From contig CANRPD010000002.1 of assembly GCA_947632385.1 (NCBI GenBank), positions 30,803-94,802 on the forward strand: 64,000 nucleotides of DNA, written 5' to 3'. The notes beneath the pieces were generated by a model, which was not told the origin of the DNA, searched no databases, and was given only the letters and a program-made list of their open reading frames with translations. The DNA comes from an uncultured Clostridia bacterium. Its GTDB lineage: Bacteria; Bacillota; Clostridia; Oscillospirales; Acutalibacteraceae. The position numbers were made by a program, and so were the translations under genes. This document shows, one piece after another, positions 1 to 7,266 of this stretch. How positions within the stretch are numbered: the stretch's first letter is position 1; every line of letters starts with the position of its first letter.

Positions 1-150
1 CTCCAGCCCGGCGGCGTCCACCACCTGGGCGTTTTCGGCGGAAAGGTTCTCGCCGATCTGCCGGATCTTGCCGTCCTCCACCAGGATGTTCGCCACATAG
101 GGGGTCTCGTGGACCGCGTCGTGGATCAGGCCGTTCTTGATGATCAACAT
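1..150 (-). CDS. Amidohydrolase-like protein, N-terminal fragment (runs off window)
   Basis: Only the first 50 codons lie in the window. The translation starts MLIIKNGLIHDAV and continues with a pattern of short beta strands (NILVEDGKIRQIGENL, then VVDAAG). This is the N-terminal beta-sandwich typical of metal-dependent amidohydrolases of the dihydroorotase/imidazolonepropionase superfamily. The metal-binding HxH motif would lie beyond the window edge, so the substrate cannot be named. The start is supported by an AAGGAGG ribosome binding site and a good promoter just upstream. The gene follows mscS on the same strand but has its own promoter. Confidence 0.6.
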   Translation of the reverse strand, partial: MLIIKNGLIHDAVHETPYVANILVEDGKIRQIGENLSAENAQVVDAAGLE

Positions 151-190
151 AGTGTTTCCTCCTTTTGATCGAGTCCGATCTCTCCTGTAC

Positions 191-219
191 AGTATACCGC
201 CCTTTGGGGCGGATTGCAA
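191..219 (-). promoter_or_regulatory. Sigma-A promoter with hairpin-forming spacer
   Basis: On the minus strand, TTGCAA and TATACT are separated by 17 bp. The spacer contains a perfect 6-bp inverted repeat (CCGCCC and GGGCGG around a 4-base loop, 197-212). It drives the amidohydrolase-like gene at 150. The hairpin lies 14 bases past the mscS stop, so it may also act as the mscS terminator stem. Confidence 0.6.
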
Positions 220-232
220 CCTTTTTTCCGCC

Positions 233-1054
233 TCACCGGTCCAGGTGGACGTTGAGATGGTCATAGGTCATCTCAACCCCTGCCCGGGCAAAGGATTCCC
301 GCACCCGCTCGTTCAGGGCAAAGTACACGTCCCAATACTCCGTCCCCCGGCACCACACCCGGCAGACGTACTGGATGCTGCTGTTCCCGTAGCTCAGCAC
401 CCCCACAAAGGGCGCGGGCTCCGAGAGGATCCGGCTGTCGGCGGCCACGGCCTCCCCGATGGCGGCCTTCACGGCCTCGGTGGAGGCCGTATAGGAGGCG
501 GAGAAGGTGAGGTCCACCCGGCGGGTGGCCTCCCGGCTGTAATTGGACACCGCCGCGGCGGTCACGTCCCCGTTGGGGATGGAGATGCACACGTTGTCCA
601 GGGTGTCCAGCACGGTGTAGAACAGGCCCACCTTTTTCACGGTGCCCATCTTCCCGGAGATCTCCACGAAATCTCCCACGTCAAAGGGCCGGGTGATGAG
701 CAGCGTCACCCCGGAGAACAGGTGGGAGATGATGTTCTGCACCGCCAGGGACAGCGCCAGGCCGATGACCCCCACCCCCGCCAGCAGCGACCCCATGGGG
801 ATCCCCGCGGTGTCGGCGGTGAGCAGCAGGGCAAAGGCCCACAGGACGATGCGGAAGGCGGATTCCAAAAACCCGCCCAGGGCCCCCTGGGCATGCTTCG
901 TGCGGCTGAGGGCCTGGTGGAACAGGATCCGCAGCAGCCGGATGATCCCGGCGCACACCAGCAGCGTCACCGCGGCCCCCACCACCGTGCCCAGCCGCAC
1001 CGGCCCCAGGGACAGCTCCGCCCACGCCTGCATCTGTTTCGAGAATTCTTCCAT
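233..1054 (-). CDS. mscS: Small-conductance mechanosensitive channel, MscS family
   Basis: Encodes 273 residues, close to the length of E. coli MscS. Such channels are inner-membrane heptamers that open on membrane tension and release solutes after hypo-osmotic shock. Three hydrophobic segments fill roughly residues 20-130. The pore-helix region is followed by the beta-domain signature (VQNIISHLFSGVTLLITRPF, then VGDFVEISGKMGTVKKVGL) that defines the family. The C-terminal alpha/beta domain follows. I chose the ATG at 1054 because AAAGGAGGGA sits just upstream and a 17-bp-spaced promoter lies beyond it; an upstream in-frame extension would run through that promoter. It is transcribed alone, divergently from the esterase. 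Confidence 0.9.
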   Translation of the reverse strand: MEEFSKQMQAWAELSLGPVRLGTVVGAAVTLLVCAGIIRLLRILFHQALSRTKHAQGALGGFLESAFRIVLWAFALLLTADTAGIPMGSLLAGVGVIGLALSLAVQNIISHLFSGVTLLITRPFDVGDFVEISGKMGTVKKVGLFYTVLDTLDNVCISIPNGDVTAAAVSNYSREATRRVDLTFSASYTASTEAVKAAIGEAVAADSRILSEPAPFVGVLSYGNSSIQYVCRVWCRGTEYWDVYFALNERVRESFARAGVEMTYDHLNVHLDR

Positions 1055-1076
1055 TCCGGATCCCTCCTTTGGGTCC

Positions 1077-1105
1077 AGTATAGCACACATTGGCCCGAAT
1101 GCCAA
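1077..1105 (-). promoter_or_regulatory. Sigma-A promoter for mscS
   Basis: Minus strand: TTGGCA, 17-bp spacer, TATACT. The expected transcription start falls a few bases before the mscS ribosome binding site, giving a very short leader. Confidence 0.75.
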
Positions 1106-1125
1106 GAATGATCCACCGAAAGGTG

Positions 1126-1154
1126 TTGAAAATCCGGCGCAAAACTGGTATACT
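1126..1154 (+). promoter_or_regulatory. Sigma-A promoter for the esterase gene
   Basis: Plus strand: TTGAAA, 17-bp spacer, TATACT, about 38 bases before the esterase start. It is divergent from the mscS promoter, with about 20 bp between the two -35 boxes. Confidence 0.75.
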
Positions 1155-1191
1155 TTTCCAAAACCCATCCCAGAAAGGGGAGACCTGTTCC

Positions 1192-2430
1192 ATGAAACAG
1201 CTGTATGACGTGACCTTTACTTTCGATCCTGCGGATTTCCCGGGTCCCGTGGATTCCGTAGGCCTGCGGGGAGAGTTCCTGTTCTACAAGAGCGGCCTCA
1301 CCGGCCACACCGACCAGACCGGCATGGTGGACTGCACCGAGAAATTCCCCCCCAGCCAGTACCGGGACGACCTGGACAACATCGGCGGCGCGTACTTTGA
1401 ACCCATGGAGCCCGGCCCGGACGGCGTGTACCGGGCCCATCTCCGGCTGCCTGCGGGGCTCTATCCCTACTGCTTCATGATCAATCCCCGCCTCACCGAG
1501 CCCGCCACGGACCCCCGCTTCGCCTGGTCCAACCTGACCCTTCCCGACGGCACCCAGAAGGGCCTGGAGAACCTGGAAGAGGCCATGGCCTGCGGCTTCA
1601 CGGGCCCGGTGAACCACCTGATCTGCGATCCCAAGAATCCCCCGGTGGCCCCCACGGTGACCGGTCCCCAGCAGAACAGCGAGCTGGCGGTGGGCACGCC
1701 CGCCGAATGCCCCTGGCTGCCCATCGAAGACCGTTCCCAGGCCGGTACCGTCACCTACTGCTCCTACACCGACATTGACGGCGCCCCCCAGAGCGTGGCG
1801 GTGTACCTGCCTGCGGGCTATGACCGCGCCCAGACCTACCCCCTGGTGCTGGTGTCCCACGGCGGCGGCGGCAACGAGGCCGACTGGCCCAGCCAAGGCG
1901 GCATCGGCAACATCATGGACAACCTCATCGCCCAGGGCCGCACCCGCCCGGCCATCCTGGTGTGCATGAACAACTCCGTCTACCAGTGGGACTACGCCAA
2001 GATCGCCCGCAACTGCGAGGAGCGCATCCTGCCCTTCATCCAGACAATCTTCAGCGTCTCCACCGACGTCCACGATCGGGCCTTCTGCGGCCTCTCCATG
2101 GGCAGCATGACCACCCTGTACATGTACATGCACCGTTCCCACGTCTATGACTACTTCGGGGCCTTCTCCGGCGGCCTGGCTGGGGGAGAGCACTTCACCC
2201 TGGAGGATCCCCACCTGAAAGACGTTACCCTGATGATCGGTTCCGCGGAGGAGGACATCGCCTACAACGAGCGGGAGATCGGTGTCCCGCCCACCATCCG
2301 GGCCCTCACCGCCAAAGGTCTGCCCTTCATCCCGTACTTCACCACTGCCTCCCACAACTGGTTCTGCTGGCCCCAGATGTTCGCCCATTTTGCCGAGCAC
2401 GTCCTCTGGGTCCGTAGCCGGACGGCCTAA
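1192..2430 (+). CDS. Esterase, alpha/beta hydrolase of the enterochelin-esterase/esterase-D type
   Basis: Encodes 412 residues. The first 130 or so look like an N-terminal beta-sandwich (E-set/CBM48-like) as in carbohydrate esterases of the Fes/CE1 type. The catalytic domain begins near YLPAGYDRAQTYPLVLVSHGG, where the glycines form the oxyanion-hole region. The nucleophile elbow GLSMGS places the serine at residue 302, and the C-terminal SHNW places the histidine at 388. Family members hydrolyse acetyl or feruloyl esters on polysaccharides, or siderophore esters; the substrate cannot be chosen here. No signal peptide is seen, so it is probably cytoplasmic. The last codons (VRSRTA and the stop) are written in sequence shared with repeat island B, so the native C-terminus seems to have been replaced by the repeat. 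Confidence 0.8.
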   Translation: MKQLYDVTFTFDPADFPGPVDSVGLRGEFLFYKSGLTGHTDQTGMVDCTEKFPPSQYRDDLDNIGGAYFEPMEPGPDGVYRAHLRLPAGLYPYCFMINPRLTEPATDPRFAWSNLTLPDGTQKGLENLEEAMACGFTGPVNHLICDPKNPPVAPTVTGPQQNSELAVGTPAECPWLPIEDRSQAGTVTYCSYTDIDGAPQSVAVYLPAGYDRAQTYPLVLVSHGGGGNEADWPSQGGIGNIMDNLIAQGRTRPAILVCMNNSVYQWDYAKIARNCEERILPFIQTIFSVSTDVHDRAFCGLSMGSMTTLYMYMHRSHVYDYFGAFSGGLAGGEHFTLEDPHLKDVTLMIGSAEEDIAYNEREIGVPPTIRALTAKGLPFIPYFTTASHNWFCWPQMFAHFAEHVLWVRSRTA

Positions 2431-2626
2431 GCCGCGGCCCCTGCCGGGACAGGCCAAGCCGCGGCCCCTGCCGGGGCAGGGCAACGCCGCGGGCAAGTGA
2501 CTACAAGACGAAGGTGGGCCGTCGCGCCCACTGGTCTGCCTATCTCGCTCGATTGCACCCACCCAGCGGTCCGAAGTCCATTTTGCCCCACCCAAAAAAT
2601 CATCTCGCCTGCCCCACCCGCCGCCC

Positions 2627-2709
2627 CCGTCTCGCCGCCTGCTCCGCGGGCGCTTTTGCTCCGCAAAAGGAAGGGTGGGCCAAGGACAGGCCCACCCTTC
2701 GCGAGACGG
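2627..2709 (+). repeat. Four-way-junction (cloverleaf) element, copy A1
   Basis: An 83-nt element. The closing stem CCGTCTCGC (2627-2635) pairs perfectly with GCGAGACGG (2701-2709). Three hairpins fill the inside with no unpaired junction bases: 2636-2652 (CGCCTG/CGGGCG), 2653-2669 (CTTTTGC/GCAAAAG, loop TCC) and 2670-2700 (12-bp stem GAAGGGTGGGCC/GGCCCACCCTTC). Because it is built of inverted repeats, either strand could carry the fold. Three further copies occur in this window. Confidence 0.8.
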
Positions 2710-2932
2710 CCCGCCAGTGCCCCGCCCGTCCAAACCAACGCATTGTCACCTTCAAACAAAAGGAAAAGCGCCGCGCCCATTAGTTTACATAATTCAAATT
2801 TCACACAACTCAACCCGCCCTGCAAACCCGTCCCACCGTCCTATTTCCACTCCGACCCTTCCCGTCGGGTTCCGGGCCCTTTTTGCGCCCTTCCGGTCCA
2901 CTTCCGGTATGGTTCCACCCCTGTTTTTGCCC

Positions 2933-3040
2933 GTTCCCGACATTTGTTCAAATATGAACAAATTGTAAATTTTAATTTTTTTCAAAAAAGTTTCCCTCTC
3001 CAGGGAAACTTTACCCCTTTTAATAGGGGATATATGGAGG
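2933..3040 (+). repeat. AT-rich conserved core of island A
   Basis: About 108 bp, nearly identical to 32984-33091 although the flanks diverge strongly. It contains three consecutive hairpins: ATTTGTTCA/TGAACAAAT around AATA (2942-2963), AAGTTTCCCT/AGGGAAACTT around a 4-base loop (2988-3011), and CCCC/GGGG around TTTTAATA (3014-3029). It ends in GGATATATGGAGG. It is strikingly AT-rich compared with the surrounding sequence. A protein-binding site, promoter or processing signal are all possible. Confidence 0.7.
2984..3011 (-). terminator. Probable minus-strand terminator inside the island A core
   Basis: Read on the minus strand, a 10-bp stem (AAGTTTCCCT/AGGGAAACTT, loop of 4) is followed directly by a run of T. 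It would stop transcripts coming from the rhamnose operon about 700 bases after rhaD. Confidence 0.5.
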
Positions 3041-3423
3041 CCCTTTGCAGGGCATGCATGTCGCGCCTCGCGCGTCCCGCGCTGACACCTACTGGAAACC
3101 AGTGAGCCGTCGCGCCCGCCGGTCCGTGCCCGGACGGGGCGAAGCCGCACCACAGAGCCTACTGGACGAAAATGGGTCGTCGCGCCCGGCCCCTGCCGGG
3201 GCGGGGCAACGCCGCGGGCCAGCGCGTACTGGAAAAAAACGAGTAGTCGCGCTCGCCAGCCTCCTCAACCCGCCAGCACCTCCCGCGCAACCCCCCAACT
3301 TGCACGAACCCCGCCGCAACCCCTCGATTTCCAGCTCCAACCCGCTCAATTCCCCCCGCCAACGAACTGGAACCGCTTCTGGCCCCACCGAAAATTTTCA
3401 TCTCGTCCGCCCACCCACCTCCC

Positions 3424-3506
3424 CCGTCTCGCCACCTGCTCCGCAGGCGCTTTTGCTCCGCAAAAGGGAGGGTGGGCCAAGAACTGGCCCACCCTCCGCG
3501 AGACGG
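3424..3506 (+). repeat. Four-way-junction (cloverleaf) element, copy A2
   Basis: Again exactly 83 nt, with closing stem CCGTCTCGC (3424-3432) and GCGAGACGG (3498-3506). The hairpins are 3433-3449 (CACCTG/CAGGCG, one A-C mismatch), 3450-3466 (CTTTTGC/GCAAAAG) and 3467-3497 (13-bp stem GGAGGGTGGGCCA with its complement). The third stem differs from copy A1 but remains fully paired. Confidence 0.8.
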
Positions 3507-3695
3507 CAGCCCCTGCCGGGGCAAGGCAAGTCGCGGCCCCTGCCGGGGCGGGGCAAGTCGCGCCATGGTTTCTTCATTCGTCCAGTCAAATACCGCGCCG
3601 AAAGTGCCTGCAACTTGCACCAACCCCGCTCGAACCCCCGCAAAACCGTCCCGGACCCTGCCGGGACCCTGCCGGGACCCGGCCGCAGCCGTCCC

Positions 3696-4517
3696 TCACT
3701 TTTCCCAGAGGAACCGTTCGGGCAGCGACACGCCGAAATCCGCCGCCAGGTGCCGGAACTCCTCGGGCCGGATGGTCTGGCGCTTGCCGCCCATGGACAG
3801 CACCTTCACCAGGATCTCGGCGGATTTTTCCACGGTGTGCATCAGGCCGAAGGTCAGGTCGAAGTCCTCCCCGGAGCAGAACATGCCGTGGTGGGCCCAA
3901 ATGGCCACATCGTACCGTTTCATCAGCTCCGAGGTGGCCACGGCAATGTCCCGGCCGCCGGGGACCATCCAGGGCACCACGCCCACCCCGTCGGGGAAGA
4001 CCACCGGGCATTCCGTGGCCATTTCCCACAGCTCCCGAGTGAAGGCCTCGTCGGTGAGGGGCAGCACGAAGGTCAGGGCGATGATGTTGGCCGGGTGGGC
4101 GTGGTAGATCACCCGGTGGCGGCCGCCGGTGGCCTGGAATTTCACCTCGTGGTTCATCAGGTGGCTGGGCAGCTCGCTGGTGGGCCGCCCGCCCCGGGAG
4201 AGCCCCCAGCAGATGCGGTAGTTTTCCCCCGCTTCGTCCAGCTCGAGGACGCAGACGGTGTCCTCGGGGTCGGAGAGGGCGTTGCGCAGGAATTTCCCCG
4301 ACCCGGTGACGAGGAAATACGCCCCGCCCAGGGCCGGCACCACGGTGCCGATGGGCTGCCATTCCCGGGGAGTCAGGCACTCCCGCACCGATTCGATCTC
4401 CTCCGGCCGGATGCGGTAGCTCAGGTTGCCGCCGTTGCGCTCGTGCCAGCCCTGCTCCCAGCCGTCGTTTGCCATGCGGAGAAAGCCCCGCAGAAAGTTT
4501 GCCTCCAAAATGTCCAT
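3696..4517 (-). CDS. rhaD: Rhamnulose-1-phosphate aldolase
   Basis: Encodes 273 residues, the usual RhaD length. It is a class II zinc aldolase that cleaves L-rhamnulose 1-phosphate to dihydroxyacetone phosphate and L-lactaldehyde in the cytoplasm. The N-terminus has the substrate-phosphate region (NGGNLSYR, residues 28-35). Zinc ligands are visible as YHAHP (His139, His141) and AHHG (His209/210). Glu115 and Glu169 match the acidic residues of the E. coli active site by position. It is the last gene of a minus-strand operon, 13 bases after the isomerase-family gene. Island A follows it. Confidence 0.92.
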   Translation of the reverse strand: MDILEANFLRGFLRMANDGWEQGWHERNGGNLSYRIRPEEIESVRECLTPREWQPIGTVVPALGGAYFLVTGSGKFLRNALSDPEDTVCVLELDEAGENYRICWGLSRGGRPTSELPSHLMNHEVKFQATGGRHRVIYHAHPANIIALTFVLPLTDEAFTRELWEMATECPVVFPDGVGVVPWMVPGGRDIAVATSELMKRYDVAIWAHHGMFCSGEDFDLTFGLMHTVEKSAEILVKVLSMGGKRQTIRPEEFRHLAADFGVSLPERFLWEK

Positions 4518-4530
4518 GTTCCGTCTCCTC

Positions 4531-5949
4531 TCATCGGGTGATCACGTCCACCGGGACGTTCAGCAGCTTGGCCACCTTCAGCAGCGTGTCGATGTGCCGG
4601 CCTGCGGCGGCGGCCATGTGGTGGGTGGGTCCGGCCTCGCTCCAGCGGGTGCAGAATTCCCGGGCGCCGCAGGCAAACCGGGTGCGCATGTTGGTGTCGC
4701 CGAAGGTGAAGATGGGCCCCGCCTCGTTGACGCCCTCCGCCGCCACGAACTTGAAGTGTCCGTCCCGGTCCTGGGTGATGCCGAGGTAGGTCACGGGGCC
4801 CAAATGGGGGTAGAACTGGGTGAGATAGCCGCCGCCGGTCTTGCCGTGGAACACCGGGACGATCTTCATGGTGGGCTTTTTGGCGGAGATGTCCGCGTCG
4901 CCGGAGCCGGAGTGGCCGATGATGCACAGGTCCGCGTCGAAGTCGATGGAGTACATCTCCGACAGCTGCCCCATGCCGGCGATGGTCTTGAGGATGCTCA
5001 TGGCCAGGGCCACCTTGATGTCCCCCTCCACGGCGCAGGCCACGCCCTGGCGGATGAGCATGGAGAAGGCGGGGATGAGCATGCTGTCCAGCACCCCGGC
5101 CTTGCCCTGGGCGAAGCCGTCGTAGTGGGAGGCCACAAAGCCGATGTGCTCCTCCCGGACCCAGTCCTCGAAGGCCGTGACGTACCGGGCCATTTCCCAC
5201 ACGGTGTCCACCGTGGCGCCGCCCTCGATGTCGAAGGTGTCCAGGATCTGCTGGGCGTGGCCGCGGATGCGGGCCTCGTCGGTGACGGGGTCGGCGATGG
5301 CCCACATCTTCTCCCAGTCGAACTGCTTGGTGTAGACCCCCAGGCGGTGGTAGAGGTTGGTCTCGTCGATGTACAGGTCCATCATGCCGGGGTAGGGCCG
5401 GCCGATCTGGGCCAGGTTCAGGTCCCGGAAACGCCGGCGCACCTGGGCCGCCCGGCACCAGTCCTCCAGCTGAGCCTGGGCGGCGGGGTCGCCGCCCTCC
5501 ACCACGCCGGTGATCACCGCGTGGTGCTTGCCGGCCCGCTCCAGGTCGGCCACCATCTCGCCCACGGCGCCGCAGGCGTACAGCTCCCCCAGCCAGGTGG
5601 CGGTGTCGGTGTGGGCATAGTCGGGAGCCCGCTTTTTCTGCAGGTTCACCAGCACCACCGGCACGTCCAGGTCCCGGACGGCGGGGAGCAGGTTGTAGCT
5701 GGTGGCGTAGGTGAGCAGCTGCAGGATCACCAGGTCCACGTCGGCTGCCCGGAACTGGTCCCCGGCGGCCTGGGCCAGCTCTTTGGTGGTGACGATGCCG
5801 CCGTCGATGAGCTCCACCGTGGCGGGGATGCGCTGCTTGAACGCGGCGTACTGGGCCTCGAATTCCGGCACCAGGGACGGGAACTGGGGCAGATAGGCCC
5901 CCAGGGCGATGGCGAACACGCCCACACGGGCTTTGGTGTCGATCAACAT
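4531..5949 (-). CDS. Sugar isomerase of the L-arabinose/L-fucose isomerase superfamily (putative rhamnose isomerase)
   Basis: Encodes 472 residues. The opening VGVFAIALGAYLPQFPSL and the following Rossmann-like segment (VDLVILQLLTYATSYNLLPA) match the N-terminal fold of AraA/FucI-type ketol isomerases. The C-terminal half (FTFGDTNMRTRFACGAREF) resembles the AraA C-terminal beta domain. It is not recognisable as the TIM-barrel RhaA. Its gene overlaps rhaB by 7 bases and precedes rhaD, so it sits exactly where the rhamnose isomerase is expected. I infer that it converts L-rhamnose, or a related 6-deoxyhexose, to the ketose. The ATG at 5949 has AAAGGAGGAACC upstream. Confidence 0.7.
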   Translation of the reverse strand: MLIDTKARVGVFAIALGAYLPQFPSLVPEFEAQYAAFKQRIPATVELIDGGIVTTKELAQAAGDQFRAADVDLVILQLLTYATSYNLLPAVRDLDVPVVLVNLQKKRAPDYAHTDTATWLGELYACGAVGEMVADLERAGKHHAVITGVVEGGDPAAQAQLEDWCRAAQVRRRFRDLNLAQIGRPYPGMMDLYIDETNLYHRLGVYTKQFDWEKMWAIADPVTDEARIRGHAQQILDTFDIEGGATVDTVWEMARYVTAFEDWVREEHIGFVASHYDGFAQGKAGVLDSMLIPAFSMLIRQGVACAVEGDIKVALAMSILKTIAGMGQLSEMYSIDFDADLCIIGHSGSGDADISAKKPTMKIVPVFHGKTGGGYLTQFYPHLGPVTYLGITQDRDGHFKFVAAEGVNEAGPIFTFGDTNMRTRFACGAREFCTRWSEAGPTHHMAAAAGRHIDTLLKVAKLLNVPVDVITR

Positions 5950-7229
5950 ACAGGTTCCTCCTTTGCGGCGCGGATCTGCAGCTTCAGGTTGCCCAGGGCC
6001 GTGGCCTCGATGGGCAGGGCGATGACCTGTTTGCCGGTGATCCGCTGGGTCTCTTCATTGACGAATCGGTTCTTGGCGCCGCCCCCCACGATGTATAGCC
6101 GGTCATAGGTCTCGCCGGTGTTCTGCTCCAGCTCTTGGAGGGCGGTGCGGTAGCCCGCCGCCAGGCTGCGGTAGGCGCAGCGGAAGTAATCGGCGGGGGC
6201 GGGAGGCGGGGCGGGCAGGGCGCGGTCGAAGGCAGCGCGCATGCTCTCCGGGGCCAGGAAGGCGGGGTCGTTGGCGTCCACCAGGCCTTCGAAGCGGCTG
6301 TGGGCCACGGCTTCGTCCAGCTCCTGGAAGGCAGCCTCCGGGGCCAGCTCCTCCTTCAGGCGATTGATGAGCCACATGCCCATGATGTTCTTCTGGTAGC
6401 GGTTGTAGCCCACGCCGCCCTCGTTGGAGTAGTTGGCGGCTTCGCTTTTGGGGTCGGTGCGGGGGCGGGGGGTCTTCACCCCCAGCAGGGACCAGGTGCC
6501 CGAGGAGATGTAGGGGGCGTTGCCCTCCATGGGGATGCCCTCCACCGCGGAGGCGGTGTCGTGGGTGGCGCAGAGCACCGCCCGGACGCCCCGGTAGCGG
6601 CCCACGGGGGCGCCGGGGGGCTGCAGGGGCTTGAAAAACCGCCGGGGCAGGCCCAGGGCCTCGATGAGCTCCAGATCGTACTGGCCGGTCTCGGCGGAGA
6701 CCAGGCCGGTGGTGGTGGCGTTGGTGTACTCGTGGGTCTTCACCCCGGTGAGCTTGTAGAGGAGGTACTCGGGGATCATGAGGAAGCCGCAGGCCCCCTC
6801 CAGCCGGCCGGAGCGCTGGTCCGCAGTGAGCTGGTAGAGGGTGTTGAAGGGCTGGAACTGGATGCCCGTCCGGCGGTAGAGCTGGGAGAAGGGGATCTTC
6901 TCGTGCACCATCCGGACAGCCTCGGCGGTGCGGTCGTCCCGGTAGGCGTAGCAGGGGAGGATCTCCCGGCTGCCGTCCAGGAGGACGTAATCCACCGCCC
7001 AGGTGTCGATGGAGAAGCTCTCCAGGGGATAGGTCTCCAGGGCCAGGTCCAGCCCGGCCCGGACGTGGCGCACCAGGTGCTCCAGGTCCCAGACCAGGTG
7101 GCCGTTTTGGGACTGGACGCCGTTGGGGAAGCGGTAGAGCTCCCGGGTCCGGAGGGCGCCGTCCTCCTCCCAGCCCAGGATGTGCCGGCCCGAGGAGGCG
7201 CCGATGTCGATGGCAAGATAATATTTCAT
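5943..7229 (-). CDS. rhaB: Rhamnulokinase (FGGY family)
   Basis: Encodes 428 residues. The FGGY carbohydrate kinase N-terminus (YYLAIDIGASSGRHILG) carries the ATP-binding loop. Further family motifs are FSIDTWAVDYVLLD, the substrate-binding YRDDRT, CATHDTASAVEGIP, and a C-terminal VGGGAKNRFVNEETQRITG. The role is ATP-dependent phosphorylation of L-rhamnulose in the cytoplasm. I placed the start at 7229 because the kinase fold begins there and AAGGGG precedes it; the longer ORF would run into the promoter. It is the first gene of the operon. Confidence 0.92.
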   Translation of the reverse strand: MKYYLAIDIGASSGRHILGWEEDGALRTRELYRFPNGVQSQNGHLVWDLEHLVRHVRAGLDLALETYPLESFSIDTWAVDYVLLDGSREILPCYAYRDDRTAEAVRMVHEKIPFSQLYRRTGIQFQPFNTLYQLTADQRSGRLEGACGFLMIPEYLLYKLTGVKTHEYTNATTTGLVSAETGQYDLELIEALGLPRRFFKPLQPPGAPVGRYRGVRAVLCATHDTASAVEGIPMEGNAPYISSGTWSLLGVKTPRPRTDPKSEAANYSNEGGVGYNRYQKNIMGMWLINRLKEELAPEAAFQELDEAVAHSRFEGLVDANDPAFLAPESMRAAFDRALPAPPPAPADYFRCAYRSLAAGYRTALQELEQNTGETYDRLYIVGGGAKNRFVNEETQRITGKQVIALPIEATALGNLKLQIRAAKEEPVC

Positions 7230-7266
7230 AGCACGCCCCTTTTCTGTTTTGCGTTTTGCTGCTCCC

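Larger units (their letters stand above)
2410..3690 (+). repeat. Repeat island A: hairpin-rich non-coding mosaic, homologous to island B
   Basis: About 1.3 kb between two convergent genes, with no ORF conserved relative to the second copy at 32458-33597. The two copies share the same order of parts. These are small hairpin units with a T-R-S-C loop (2410-2423, 2465-2476, 3122-3135), recurring GTCGTCGCGCCC-type tracts (near 2519, 3107, 3177), a four-way-junction element (2627-2709), a stretch beginning AGTTTACATAATTCA (from 2781), an AT-rich core (2933-3040), a CCGCTC/TCAATTCC tract and a second junction element (3424-3506). The right end shares a CCGCGCCGAAAGTG tract with island B. The function is unknown. 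Confidence 0.85.

Noticed and set aside
2497-3105. Short Pro/Arg-rich frames inside islands A and B
   Set aside because: Frames are not conserved between the two homologous islands, have no ribosome binding sites and disregard the conserved stems, so they are by-products of composition.
2410-3690. CRISPR array or integron attC array as explanation for island A repeats
   Set aside because: There are no evenly spaced identical repeats with unique spacers, no cas genes or integrase nearby, and the junction element lacks the attC core-site layout.
3045-4541. A 498-codon plus-strand frame running from island A into rhaD
   Set aside because: Its first part lies in repeat sequence and its second part is antisense to rhaD; no equivalent frame exists in island B.
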